NCBI GenBank assembly: GCA_038182865.1 | Contig: CP116226.1 | Span: 3,224,001 to 3,288,000 of the forward strand | Origin: Microbacterium enclense | Lineage (GTDB): Bacteria; Actinomycetota; Actinomycetes; Actinomycetales; Microbacteriaceae | DNA length: 64,000 nt | Direction of reading: 5' to 3' | In this document: piece by piece, positions 16,513-25,151 of the stretch | How the letters are laid out: each line of letters starts with the position of its first letter | Position numbering within the stretch: position 1 is the stretch's first letter | The notes under the pieces: model-generated | Databases searched by the model: none | The model's input: only the letters and a program-made list of their open reading frames with translations | What the model was told of the DNA's origin: nothing | Program-made: the position numbers and the translations under genes

Positions 16513-18117
16513 GTGACGAAGCCCGTCGTGCTCATCGCCGAAGAACTCTCTCCCGCCACGATCGACGCGCTCGGCCCCGACTTCGACGTGCGCAACGTCG
16601 ATGGGACCGACCGCCCCGCTCTGCTCTCGGCCCTCGCCGACGCACACGCGGTGCTCGTGCGCTCGGCCACTCAGATCGACGCCGAGGCCCTCGCCGCGGC
16701 TCCCTCGCTGAAGGTCGTCGCCCGCGCCGGAGTCGGTCTCGACAACGTCGACATCAAGTCGGCCACCGCGGCGGGCGTCATGGTCGTGAACGCCCCGACC
16801 TCCAACATCATCTCGGCGGCCGAACTCACCGTCGGTCACGTGCTCAGCCTCGCGCGCCGCATCCCCGCCGCGCACGCCTCGCTTGCACAGGGCCTGTGGA
16901 AGCGCAGCTCGTTCACCGGCACCGAGCTCTTCGAGAAGACCATCGGGATCATCGGACTCGGCCGTATCGGCGCGCTGATCGCTGCCCGCCTGCAGGCCTT
17001 CGACATGCGCGTCATCGCGTACGACCCGTATGTCACGGCGACGCGCGCGCAGCAGCTCGGTGTCCAGCTGGTGTCGCTGGACGAGCTGCTCGAGCAGAGT
17101 GACTTCGTCACGATCCACATGCCGAAGACGCCCGAGACGACCGGCATGATCGGCGCCGAGCAGTTGCGCCGCATGAAGAACACCGCGTACGTCATCAACG
17201 TCGCCCGCGGTGGGTTGATCGACGAAGATGCGCTGTTCGAGGCGCTCACGACCGGCGAGATCGCCGGCGCGGGTCTTGACGTGTTCTCGACCGAGCCCCC
17301 GGTCGAGGGGGGCCCGGCGCGTAAGCTCCTCGACCTGCCGAACGTGGTCGTCACCCCGCACCTCGGTGCGAGCACCGAGGAGGCGCAGGAGAAGGCGGGC
17401 GTCTCGGTCGCGCGCTCGGTGAAGCTCGCCCTCGAGGGAGACCTGGTCCCCGATGCCGTGAACGTCGCCGGCGGGGCGATCGACCCGTTCGTGCGTCCCG
17501 GCATCGCGCTCGTCGAGATGCTCGGCCAGTTCTTCAGCGGCCTCGCCGACAGCGCCCTCACGAGCCTCGACATCGAGGTGCGGGGCGAGCTCGCGCAGTA
17601 CGACGTGAGCGTGTACCGCCTCGCCGCCCTCAAGGGATACTTCAGCCGGATCGTCAGCGAGAGCGTCTCCTACGTCAATGCACCGCTGTTCGCGGAGCAG
17701 CGCGGTGTCGAGGCCCGCCTCGTCGTCGAGGCCGAGAGCCCGCTGTACCGGAACATCACGATCCTGCGCGGCACCCTGGCCGACGGTTCGAGCCTGACCG
17801 TGGCCGGCACGCTCGCCGGGACCCGTATGGTCCCGAAGGTCGTCGCGATCAACGGCTACGACATCGAGGTCCCCATCGAGCGGCACCACCTCGTGATGCG
17901 CTACGCCGACCGTCCCGGCATCGTGGCCATCTACGGCCAGAAGCTGGGGGAGGCGGGCATCAACATCGCGGGCCTGCAGGTGGCGGCACCGGATGCCACG
18001 GGTCGCGCGCTCTCGGTGCTCACGGTCGATTCGCCGGTGCCCGACGAGATCCTGGGCGCGATGCGCGAGGCGGTCGGAGCCGACTTGTTCCGTCAAATCG
18101 AGATCGTCGAAGGCTGA
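16513..18117 (+). CDS. serA: D-3-phosphoglycerate dehydrogenase
   Basis: A 534-residue long-form SerA, first step of serine synthesis. Substrate-binding region RAGVGLDNVD, NAD loop GIIGLGRIGALIA, catalytic Arg and Glu in INVARGGLIDEDAL and DVFSTEPPVE, and His in VVTPHLGASTEEA. After residue ~320 come the intervening (ASB) domain and a C-terminal ACT domain (MRYADRPGIVAIYGQKLGEA), the arrangement of the serine-inhibited actinobacterial enzyme. GTG start with GGA 7 nt upstream. Confidence 0.97.
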   Translation: MTKPVVLIAEELSPATIDALGPDFDVRNVDGTDRPALLSALADAHAVLVRSATQIDAEALAAAPSLKVVARAGVGLDNVDIKSATAAGVMVVNAPTSNIISAAELTVGHVLSLARRIPAAHASLAQGLWKRSSFTGTELFEKTIGIIGLGRIGALIAARLQAFDMRVIAYDPYVTATRAQQLGVQLVSLDELLEQSDFVTIHMPKTPETTGMIGAEQLRRMKNTAYVINVARGGLIDEDALFEALTTGEIAGAGLDVFSTEPPVEGGPARKLLDLPNVVVTPHLGASTEEAQEKAGVSVARSVKLALEGDLVPDAVNVAGGAIDPFVRPGIALVEMLGQFFSGLADSALTSLDIEVRGELAQYDVSVYRLAALKGYFSRIVSESVSYVNAPLFAEQRGVEARLVVEAESPLYRNITILRGTLADGSSLTVAGTLAGTRMVPKVVAINGYDIEVPIERHHLVMRYADRPGIVAIYGQKLGEAGINIAGLQVAAPDATGRALSVLTVDSPVPDEILGAMREAVGADLFRQIEIVEG

Positions 18118-18130
18118 CGGCGGGTATCGC

Positions 18131-18168
18131 ACGAAGAGGGGGGCCGCGAGAGCGACCCCCCTCTTCGT
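18131..18168 (+). terminator. Terminator after serA
   Basis: 13-bp perfect stem: ACGAAGAGGGGGG (18131-18143) / CCCCCCTCTTCGT (18156-18168), 12-nt loop. It separates serA from the accessory cassette that follows. Confidence 0.8.
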
Positions 18169-18248
18169 ACGTGCGGATGGAAGGAAGGCGCTCTCCGGGC
18201 TGAGCGCGGGTGAAAAGATTTCGGTGACGGAGCAGTCATCGACGTGCG

Positions 18249-18260
18249 CATGTAAACATG
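18249..18260. promoter_or_regulatory. Short palindrome upstream of the secreted-protein cassette
   Basis: CATGT-AA-ACATG at 18249-18260 in a locally AT-richer stretch, 66 bp before the start of the secreted protein. It is a candidate regulator site by position and symmetry only. Confidence 0.35.
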
Positions 18261-18326
18261 TTCCTATGTCCGTCGCGGTGAGAGGTGCCGATGGTGGCAC
18301 CGCCGACGGCGGAGAAAGGAAAAGTC

Positions 18327-18869
18327 ATGCGTATCTCCCCGAAGCTCCTCATTCCCGTCGTCGTGGCGGCGGCGACGCTCGCCCCGTCGCTACCGGCATC
18401 CGCCGCGGTCGACCCGTCGTCGCCTCCGGTGTCTTCCGACGGGCAGCAGCAGGCCCAAGAAGCTGTTGACGCCTGGAAGGCGAACAAACCGTCGTCGTCC
18501 GTCGACGCCGCACCCCCGAAGGTCGATGGCTCCGCCACGGCGGCCGGGAGTTGGACGACCCGCACCAGTCTGTACCGCGGCTCGTGGCTGATGTGGGCGA
18601 ATGAGCACGTCGACTTCGCCTCCGACAATTCGCGGGTCCTCTGGAGCTCCGGGTTTCAGGAGTCGGGTGCGGTCTTCCCGAACAACGTCACGCAGAACGG
18701 GACATCGCGTGTGTCGAACGAGGGGTGGAAGCACGTGTGGCGCGGAAGCTACACCGTCGGAGCCGGGGCCCCCACGCCGTGGGGGAATGTGAACGTCTAC
18801 AACGCGAGTTCCACCGCAACCACCGCCGTGTGGGCCGGCAACGGTTCGTCCGGGTCGTGGAGCGACTGA
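18327..18869 (+). CDS. Secreted Trp-rich protein, first gene of an ABC-exporter cassette
   Basis: 180 residues. MRISPK plus a hydrophobic stretch and ASA|AV cleavage near residue 26 form a Sec signal peptide. A low-complexity linker (to ~70) leads to a ~110-residue domain without cysteine but with many Trp (76, 87, 90, 106, 134, 138, 152, 169, 178), suggesting a compact beta fold. The ATG follows AAAGGAAAAG. It overlaps the ATPase gene by 13 bp, and the ATPase overlaps the permease by 20 bp. A secreted protein coupled to a small ABC-2 transporter recalls bacteriocin plus self-immunity sets such as lactococcin 972, but I see no convincing sequence match to that family. The function is unknown. 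Confidence 0.8.
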   Translation: MRISPKLLIPVVVAAATLAPSLPASAAVDPSSPPVSSDGQQQAQEAVDAWKANKPSSSVDAAPPKVDGSATAAGSWTTRTSLYRGSWLMWANEHVDFASDNSRVLWSSGFQESGAVFPNNVTQNGTSRVSNEGWKHVWRGSYTVGAGAPTPWGNVNVYNASSTATTAVWAGNGSSGSWSD

Positions 18870-19546
18870 CCTCGACCCGTCTCCGCGTGCGCGCCCTCCG
18901 GGTGCGCGCGCGGAGACGCGAGATCATTCGGAACGTCGACCTCGAGGCGGAGGGTGGCGATGTGATCATGCTCGTCGGCGCCAACGGTGCGGGCAAGACC
19001 ACCTTGCTGCGCTCCCTCGCGGGCCTCCGCAGATTCGAGGGCTCGCTGGAACTGCGGAGCGATCGGGGGGAGATCCCGCTGTCAGGACAGGTCGCGACGG
19101 TCCTGGATCATTCGTGCTTCTACCCGCGCTGGTCGGTCGCTGCGAACATCGCCTACGCCGCGAACGATCGGCATGCACCGCGCCATCCGACCGTGATGCG
19201 GATGCTCTCCGCCGACCTCCTGCGGACCAGGGTGGCACGGCTGTCGGCGGGGCAGCGGAAGGTGGCGATGCTCGCCGTGGCGTTCGCGAGCGAATCGAGC
19301 GTGCTTCTGCTGGATGAGTGCATGAATGACCTCGACCTCGCGCATCGCCTGCTGGTGCGCGAGGTGATCGCGGACGAGGCGGCGCGTCGTTCACGGATCG
19401 TGATCGCGACCGGGCATGAAACCGACGTCTTCGACGGTGTGGCGACGAGGGTCGTCGCGTTGCAGGACGGGCAACTCTCCGAGCTGTCCGAGCAGTATCG
19501 ACTTTCTGGATCGGTGAGACAGGCTTATGCGGGCGCTCTGGGCTGA
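18857..19546 (+). CDS. ABC transporter ATP-binding protein
   Basis: A 229-residue single ATPase domain. Walker A is GANGAGKTT (with LLRSLAGL behind it), the signature is LSAGQRKV (Gly of LSGGQ replaced by Ala), Walker B is VLLLDECMNDLD (DEC in place of DEP), and the switch His is in IATGHE. The start is set to GTG 18857, inside the 3' end of the secreted-protein gene; GTGs ~30-40 bp further in are possible. It should power the ABC-2 permease encoded next. The deviating signature and D-loop context are unusual but not clearly inactivating. Confidence 0.87.
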   Translation: MERLTSTRLRVRALRVRARRREIIRNVDLEAEGGDVIMLVGANGAGKTTLLRSLAGLRRFEGSLELRSDRGEIPLSGQVATVLDHSCFYPRWSVAANIAYAANDRHAPRHPTVMRMLSADLLRTRVARLSAGQRKVAMLAVAFASESSVLLLDECMNDLDLAHRLLVREVIADEAARRSRIVIATGHETDVFDGVATRVVALQDGQLSELSEQYRLSGSVRQAYAGALG

Positions 19547-20465
19547 GGTACGACGCGAACTTCGATGGGCATGGTCGTCGCGCGTGATCTTGCTCGTCGC
19601 GGGAGCGGCGGTCGTCTTCTCCGCATGGTCTGCGGTGGGCAACGTCGGCAACGCGTCGGCGGCAGCGGCGCAGTACCGGACGACGGCGGACGGCTACGCG
19701 TCCGCCGGATTCTCGGTCGAAGAGGCGCTGGCGGCTCCGGTGACGGTCACGCCGGGTGCGAATGGCGGAACGACGATCGACAATCCCGTCCGGTACGACT
19801 ACGACGCCGCCGTCCGAGCGGCGGCGGTCCTCAGTCCGGTCGGGGGAGCGGGGGCGATTCTGAGTCTGGCTGTCTTCGTGTTCGAGCCGGTCCTGCTGTT
19901 CGCCGTCGGCCTGGTCGTGGCGACGCACGATCTGCGGACGGGGTCGATCGCGATGCGATGGCCGCAGGTGCGAAGACTTCGCGTCCTTCTCGCCGCGAAG
20001 GTCGCGGCGCTCGTCATGATTTCGGTCGGCTTCGTCGCCGCGCTGCTCGGGGCGGCGTCGCTCGCCGGCGCCGCGAGTGGCATGGGAGCGGGAACCTTCG
20101 GGGTCACGGAGGGCATGTCGGTGTCGCTCGTCGAACTCGTCGGTGTCGCCTGTGGGCTTGGGACGCTCGCGGCGCTGCTGGGTTTCGCGGCGGGCAGCCT
20201 GACGCGTGAACGCGGATTCACTCTCGTCGCTGTCGCGCTCGTCTACTTCCTCCTCCCTTTGGGTGGGAACCTCGACCCGCGGAACATCATCGCCGCGGCC
20301 GGGGCTCCGTGGTACGTCTTCGTCGGTGGCTTCCAGCCCAAGGCGATCGAGCCGCTGGGGGTTGCGGGGGCTGGAGGATATGGCGCGCTTCTCGCGCTTC
20401 TGTCGCTCGTCGTGAGCGTTGTCGTGTGGCGCGTGCGAGATCGCCTGCCCACGGATCTGTCCTGA
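19527..20465 (+). CDS. ABC-2 type permease
   Basis: 312 residues with about six membrane helices: one near the N-terminus (VILLVAGAAVVFSAW), a long periplasmic/external loop (residues ~40-100), then paired helices to the end (ILSLAVFVFEPVLLFAVGLV, VAALVMISVGFVAALLGAA, and a C-terminal ALLALLSLVVSVVVW). The loop carries FEPVLLF and ATHDLRTGSIAMRWPQVRR, like ABC-2 lantibiotic-immunity permeases. The ATG lies 20 bp inside the ATPase gene. Because the secreted partner already has a Sec signal, immunity or efflux is as likely as export. Confidence 0.85.
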   Translation: MRALWAEVRRELRWAWSSRVILLVAGAAVVFSAWSAVGNVGNASAAAAQYRTTADGYASAGFSVEEALAAPVTVTPGANGGTTIDNPVRYDYDAAVRAAAVLSPVGGAGAILSLAVFVFEPVLLFAVGLVVATHDLRTGSIAMRWPQVRRLRVLLAAKVAALVMISVGFVAALLGAASLAGAASGMGAGTFGVTEGMSVSLVELVGVACGLGTLAALLGFAAGSLTRERGFTLVAVALVYFLLPLGGNLDPRNIIAAAGAPWYVFVGGFQPKAIEPLGVAGAGGYGALLALLSLVVSVVVWRVRDRLPTDLS

Positions 20466-20538
20466 TCGCCGAGTCGGCTCCGGCGCGCGAACGGGGCTGC
20501 GCATCACGAAGATGCGGTGCGGGCGACGGGCGTGGGTC

Positions 20539-21081
20539 TCAGGTGGTCGCGGCGACGACGGCGTCGATGAGCCGATCGAGATCCGCACCCTCGACGCGGG
20601 GGCTGGGTACGGCATTGAGGTCGAGCACGGCATTGAAGTACAGGCCGTCGCTCACGAGCAGGACGATCTGAAGCGCCGTTTCATCGCGGGTGTGTCCGCG
20701 GAGGCTCTCTTCCCACAGTTCGCGCACCCGCCGCAGCGACGCGGTCGCCGTATCGTTCCCGTTCTGGGCGAGACGCGACACCGCGAGAATCGTGACGTCG
20801 AGAGCCGAGCCGGTGTTCTGCGACGACCGGATATGAGCGGCGACCGCTCCCTCTGTCGAGCGCTCGATCTCTTCGACGTCGGCCTTCGCGAGCTTCTCGA
20901 GGCGTTCGACGAGTGCGGCCTCGAGGGCGCTCTTGGAGTTGAAGTGGTAGAGGAGCCCACCCTTGGAGACGCCGGCCGCACGGGCCGTGGCGTCGACCGT
21001 CGCTGCTCGCTCTCCGTCGTCGACGAGGATGCGGGTGAATGCATCGAGGACGGCTTCGCGGGCGAGTGGGGGACGGCTCAT
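20539..21081 (-). CDS. TetR-family transcriptional regulator
   Basis: 180 residues: an N-terminal HTH (TVDATARAAGVSKGGLLYHF, typical TetR helix-turn-helix ending in YHF) and a C-terminal TetR_C ligand domain. Start ATG at 21081 with GGAG close upstream. Divergent from an MFS drug exporter, with an operator-like inverted repeat between them, so it is the likely repressor of that exporter. Confidence 0.92.
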   Translation of the reverse strand: MSRPPLAREAVLDAFTRILVDDGERAATVDATARAAGVSKGGLLYHFNSKSALEAALVERLEKLAKADVEEIERSTEGAVAAHIRSSQNTGSALDVTILAVSRLAQNGNDTATASLRRVRELWEESLRGHTRDETALQIVLLVSDGLYFNAVLDLNAVPSPRVEGADLDRLIDAVVAATT

Positions 21082-21124
21082 GACTCCTCGATCGTAGTGG
21101 CGGACGGGGCTGACCGTCTGTTAC

Positions 21125-21144
21125 TATACCGGCTGGACGGTTTA
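21125..21144. promoter_or_regulatory. TetR operator and divergent promoter region
   Basis: Inverted repeat ACCG (21128-21131) - N6 - CGGT (21138-21141) with matching AT flanks (TATACCG / CGGTTTA). A minus-strand TATAGT (21123-21128) that could serve tetR as -10 overlaps it. Typical of TetR sites controlling adjacent efflux genes. Confidence 0.55.
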
Positions 21145-21160
21145 GAAACGGACTCGAAGA

Positions 21161-22699
21161 ATGCTCACCTCGTCGTTGCCCACGCAAGACATCGCCGTGA
21201 CCCGTGCCGGATGGCGCGGATGGTTCGCGCTGGCGGTGCTCATGCTGCCCGTGCTGCTCGTCTCGGTCGACAACACGGTGCTGAGCTTCGCCCTGCCCGA
21301 GATCGCCCTCGACCTGCAGCCGTCGAGCATCGAGCAGCTGTGGATCATCGACGTCTACCCCCTCGTCCTCGCGGGGCTGCTCGTCACCATGGGTACATTG
21401 GGCGACCGCTTCGGCCGCAAGCGCATGCTGCTGATCGGCGCGACGGGCTTCGCCGCCGTGTCTGCCCTGTCCGCGTTCGCGCCCACCGCCGCCCTGCTCA
21501 TCGCCGGCCGCGCCCTGATGGGTGTCTTCGGGGCGATGCTCATGCCGTCGACGCTGTCACTCCTGCGCAGCATCTTCCGCGATCGTGACCAGCGTCGGCT
21601 CGCCATCGCCGTGTGGGCGTCCGGCTTCTCGGCGGGTGCCGCCCTCGGCCCCATCGTCGGGGGGTTCCTGCTCGAGCACTTCTCCTGGGGTTCGGTCTTC
21701 CTCATGGCGGTGCCCGTTCTCGTTCCGCTGCTGATTCTCGCGCCGTTCTTCGTCCCCGAGAGCCGCGACCCCGCGCCGGGACGATTCGACCCGATCAGCG
21801 TGGTCCTCTCGCTCGCGACGATGGTCCCGATCGTCTACGGCATCAAGAAGCTCGCCGTCGACGGGCCGAGCTCGCTCCCTCTCGGACTCTTCGCGGCGGG
21901 AGCCGTCTTCGGCTGGTTGTTCGTGCGGCGCCAGAAGAGACTTCCGACACCGATGCTCGACATGTCGCTGTTTCGCCGGGGCACGTTCTCCGGGGCGATC
22001 CTGGTCAACCTGCTGAGCGTGGTCGGCCTCGTCGGGTTCCTCTACTTCGTCGCACAACATCTTCAATTGGTCGTCGGGCTCTCGCCGATGATTGCGGGTT
22101 TCGCGCTCCTGCCCGGCCTCGCGCTCATGATCGTCGCCGGCCTCGCGGTGGTCCCCGTCGCCGCGCGCTTCGCGCCGCGCGTTGTCGTTCCCGTGGCGCT
22201 CGCCTTCTCCGTCGTGGCCTACCTGCTGGTCGCCCTGTCGACGGCTGATCTGGTGCAGCTCATCGTCGCCTTCGCGCTCCTCGGTATCGGCATCGGTGCG
22301 GCAGAGACCGTGTCGAACGAGCTCATCCTCTCCAGCGCCCCCTCGGCAAAGGCCGGGGCTGCGAGCGCGGTCTCCGAGACCGCTTACGAGGTGGGTGCCG
22401 TGCTCGGAACCGCGGTGCTCGGTGGCATCCTTGCCGCGTTCTACCGTTCCCAGCTGGTGCTGCCCGCCGGGCTCCCGGATGCTGCGGCCCAGGCGGCGCG
22501 AGAGACTCTCGCCGGCGCGGTCGCCGTCTCGCACACGCTCGATGACTCGGTTCTGGGGGAGTCGCTTCGTGTGGCTGCGGCGCACGCCTTCGATTCCGGC
22601 GTCGTCGTCACCGCGCTGATCGGCGCCGGCCTCATCGTCATCGCGGGTGTGATCGCTGCCACTACCCTGGGAGGACCCCGCAGCGCGTCGACGAAGTGA
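21161..22699 (+). CDS. MFS multidrug exporter, DHA2 (14-helix) type
   Basis: 512 residues, about 14 helices. Motif D1-like SVDNTVLSFALPEIA in helix 1, motif A GTLGDRFGRKRMLLIG, motif C near GFSAGAALGPIVGGFLLE and VSETAYEVGAVLGTAVLGG late in the chain mark the DHA2/QacA-SmvA group of proton-coupled exporters of lipophilic cations. Under likely control of the divergent TetR gene. Ends 25 bp before leuB, which has its own ribosome-binding site. Confidence 0.93.
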   Translation: MLTSSLPTQDIAVTRAGWRGWFALAVLMLPVLLVSVDNTVLSFALPEIALDLQPSSIEQLWIIDVYPLVLAGLLVTMGTLGDRFGRKRMLLIGATGFAAVSALSAFAPTAALLIAGRALMGVFGAMLMPSTLSLLRSIFRDRDQRRLAIAVWASGFSAGAALGPIVGGFLLEHFSWGSVFLMAVPVLVPLLILAPFFVPESRDPAPGRFDPISVVLSLATMVPIVYGIKKLAVDGPSSLPLGLFAAGAVFGWLFVRRQKRLPTPMLDMSLFRRGTFSGAILVNLLSVVGLVGFLYFVAQHLQLVVGLSPMIAGFALLPGLALMIVAGLAVVPVAARFAPRVVVPVALAFSVVAYLLVALSTADLVQLIVAFALLGIGIGAAETVSNELILSSAPSAKAGAASAVSETAYEVGAVLGTAVLGGILAAFYRSQLVLPAGLPDAAAQAARETLAGAVAVSHTLDDSVLGESLRVAAAHAFDSGVVVTALIGAGLIVIAGVIAATTLGGPRSASTK

Positions 22700-22724
22700 C
22701 GTGCCCCGAGCTCTGAGGAGAGCG

Positions 22725-23774
22725 ATGTCGCGTGTCGTGAAGCTGGCCGTCATCCCCGGTGACGGCATCGGTCCCGAGGTCGTCGCCGAGGCCGTGAAGG
22801 TGCTCGACGCGGTCACCGCCGAGTCGGAGGTCACGTTCGAGAAGACCCCCTTCTCGCTCGGTGCGGGCCGATACCTCGAGACCGGCGACACTCTCACCGA
22901 CGACGATCTGGCCGCCATCGCCGGACACGACGCCATCCTGCTCGGTGCCGTCGGCGGAGTCCCGGGTGACACTCGTCTGAAGGACGCCAACATCGAGCGG
23001 GGGCTGTTGCTCAGACTCCGCTTCGAGCTCGACCACTACGTGAACCTGCGCCCGTCAAAGCTGTACCCCGGTGCCGGCGGACCTCTCGCCGACCCGGGCG
23101 ACATCGACTTCGTCGTCGTGCGCGAGGGCACCGAGGGACCGTACGTCGGCAACGGCGGGGCGATCCGCCGCGGCACCCCCCATGAGGTCGCCAACGAGAC
23201 GTCGGTCAACACCGCCTACGGCGTCGAGCGCGTGGTGCGCTACGCCTTCGCCCTCGCCGAACGGCGTCGGCACAAGCTCACGCTCGTTCACAAGACGAAC
23301 GTCCTCGTGCACGCGGGCGGCATGTGGAAGCGGATCGTGGATGCCGTGGCATCCGAGTTCCCGGGGGTCGACGTAGACTACCTGCACGTCGACGCGGCAA
23401 CCATCTTCCTGGTCACGAACCCGGGCCGCTTCGACGTGATCGTCACCGACAACCTCTTCGGCGACATCTTGACCGACTTGGCCGGCGCCGTCACCGGAGG
23501 CATCGGCCTCGCCGCTTCGGGCAACATCAACCCCGACGGCGCGTTCCCTTCGATGTTCGAGCCCGTCCACGGATCGGCGCCCGACATCGCGGGCACCCAG
23601 AAGGCCGACCCCACGGCCGCGATCCTCTCCGTCGCCCTCCTGCTCGACCACCTCGGGCTGACCGACGAAGCCGCCCGCGTGACCCACGCGGTCGAGGACG
23701 ACATCGCGCACCGCGTCGGCGACCGTACCACCGCCCAGATCGGCGACGCCATTACCGAGCGCCTCCAGGCGTAA
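22725..23774 (+). CDS. leuB: 3-isopropylmalate dehydrogenase
   Basis: 349 residues, oxidative decarboxylation of 3-isopropylmalate in leucine synthesis. VIPGDGIGPEV at the N-terminus, substrate Args in LLLRLRFELDHYVNLRPSKLY, Mg/NAD segment VTDNLFGDILTDLAG and EPVHGSAPDIAG. The ATG at 22725 has GAGGAGA 3 nt upstream. ilvE follows after 54 bp, so the last step and the leucine-specific dehydrogenase are together, away from leuCD in this window. Confidence 0.96.
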   Translation: MSRVVKLAVIPGDGIGPEVVAEAVKVLDAVTAESEVTFEKTPFSLGAGRYLETGDTLTDDDLAAIAGHDAILLGAVGGVPGDTRLKDANIERGLLLRLRFELDHYVNLRPSKLYPGAGGPLADPGDIDFVVVREGTEGPYVGNGGAIRRGTPHEVANETSVNTAYGVERVVRYAFALAERRRHKLTLVHKTNVLVHAGGMWKRIVDAVASEFPGVDVDYLHVDAATIFLVTNPGRFDVIVTDNLFGDILTDLAGAVTGGIGLAASGNINPDGAFPSMFEPVHGSAPDIAGTQKADPTAAILSVALLLDHLGLTDEAARVTHAVEDDIAHRVGDRTTAQIGDAITERLQA

Positions 23775-23828
23775 CCTGGATCGATCGGCTCCGCTTCGCC
23801 CCCGCGCACGAGACTTTTTGGACGACTG

Positions 23829-24935
23829 ATGACCACCATCGACACCGACCCCGACACCGGACTCGACCCGCTCGAGTTCGCCGTCACCCGCAACCTCGCG
23901 GCCAAGAGCACGACGGATCGCGACGCGATCCTCGCCAACCCCGGGTTCGGCCAGAGCTTCACCGACCACATGGTCGACATCTGCTGGTCGGTCCGCGGCG
24001 GCTGGCACCGACCGCGCGTCTCGCCGTACGGTCCCATCTCGCTCGATCCCGCCGCTGCCGTTCTGCACTACGGCCAGGAGATCTTCGAGGGCATCAAGGC
24101 GTACCGCCACGCCGACGGTTCGGTGCACACCTTCCGTCCCGACCAGAACGGTCGTCGTCTGCAGCGGTCGGCTCGTCGTCTCGCGCTTCCCGAACTGCCG
24201 GTGCCGTACTTCCTGCAGTCGTTGCGCGAGCTCATCGCCGTCGATGGGGCGTGGGTGCCCTCCGGCGAGGATCAGAGCCTGTACCTGCGGCCCTTCATGT
24301 TCGCGAAGGAGGCGTTCCTGGGCGTTCGTCCGGCGCACAAGGTGGCGTACTACCTGATCGCCAGCCCCGCGGGCGCCTACTTCAAGGGCGGGGTCCAGCC
24401 CGTGTCGATCTGGCTCAGCGAGGACTACTCGCGCGCCGGCAAGGGCGGAACGGGAGCCGCGAAGACCGGTGGAAACTACGCCGCGAGCCTCCTGCCGCAG
24501 TCCGAGGCGTACGAGAACGAGTGCGACCAGGTCGTGTTCCTCGACCAGGACCGCAACGTCGAGGAGCTCGGTGGGATGAATGTCGTGTTCGTCTACAGGG
24601 ACGGCACGATCGTCACGCCCCAGTCCGACTCCATCCTCGAGGGCATCACGCGTGACTCGCTGTTGCAGCTCGCCCGCGACCGTGGACACCACGTCGTGGG
24701 GCACAACGTCTCGCTCGACGAATGGCGCGCGGGCGTGGCATCCGGAGACATCGTCGAGGTGTTCGCGTGCGGCACGGCCGCCGTCGTCACCCCGATCGGC
24801 GTTCTCAAGGGACGCGACTTCATCGACGAGCAGCCCACGGGCACGCTCGCGCTGGAGTTGCGCGAAGAGCTCACGAACATCCAGTACGGCCGCGCCGAAG
24901 ACAAGCACGGCTGGCTCTACCGTCTCGACGCATAA
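23829..24935 (+). CDS. ilvE: Branched-chain amino-acid aminotransferase
   Basis: 368 residues, fold-type IV PLP enzyme performing the last transamination to Leu, Ile and Val. The PLP lysine is in AAKTGGNYAASL; QEIFEGIKAYRHADG, LYLRPFMFA and VEELGGMNVVFV are family blocks. Length matches the longer eukaryotic/actinobacterial IlvE type. Followed by a good terminator hairpin. Confidence 0.96.
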   Translation: MTTIDTDPDTGLDPLEFAVTRNLAAKSTTDRDAILANPGFGQSFTDHMVDICWSVRGGWHRPRVSPYGPISLDPAAAVLHYGQEIFEGIKAYRHADGSVHTFRPDQNGRRLQRSARRLALPELPVPYFLQSLRELIAVDGAWVPSGEDQSLYLRPFMFAKEAFLGVRPAHKVAYYLIASPAGAYFKGGVQPVSIWLSEDYSRAGKGGTGAAKTGGNYAASLLPQSEAYENECDQVVFLDQDRNVEELGGMNVVFVYRDGTIVTPQSDSILEGITRDSLLQLARDRGHHVVGHNVSLDEWRAGVASGDIVEVFACGTAAVVTPIGVLKGRDFIDEQPTGTLALELREELTNIQYGRAEDKHGWLYRLDA

Positions 24936-24949
24936 CGACCGTCGAGATC

Positions 24950-24980
24950 GGAGGGACTCCCGGATGCCGGGGGTCCCTCC
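24950..24980 (+). terminator. Terminator after ilvE
   Basis: Stem GGAGGGACTCCC (24950-24961) / GGGGGTCCCTCC (24969-24980), 12 pairs with one G-T, 7-nt loop, followed by TTCTGTTT. The only terminator here with a T-rich tail. Confidence 0.8.
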
Positions 24981-25010
24981 TTCTGTTTCGTCCCGCGCCG
25001 ACCCTCCGCT

Positions 25011-25100
25011 TCGACAGGCTCGGCCACCTCGGCTACCTGCGGAGCGGGAGGTGCGCGTCCCGGCACTGCGCGGTGAGGGCGAGGTCTCTGAGCCTGTCGA
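25011..25100. repeat. Inverted pair of the TTCGACARGCTC dispersed repeat
   Basis: TCGACAGGCTC (25011-25021) and its exact reverse complement GAGCCTGTCGA (25090-25100) face each other across 68 bp between ilvE and the FAH-family gene. Confidence 0.55.
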
Positions 25101-25151
25101 CGGGACCGGGGATCTCGATGCGGTGTCGGACCCCGCGGATAGGCTGACACG

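Noticed and set aside
18327..18869. Direct assignment of the secreted protein to the lactococcin 972 family
   Set aside because: Gene layout is similar, but the domain is larger and I cannot align the family's Trp/Gly/Val pattern convincingly by eye.
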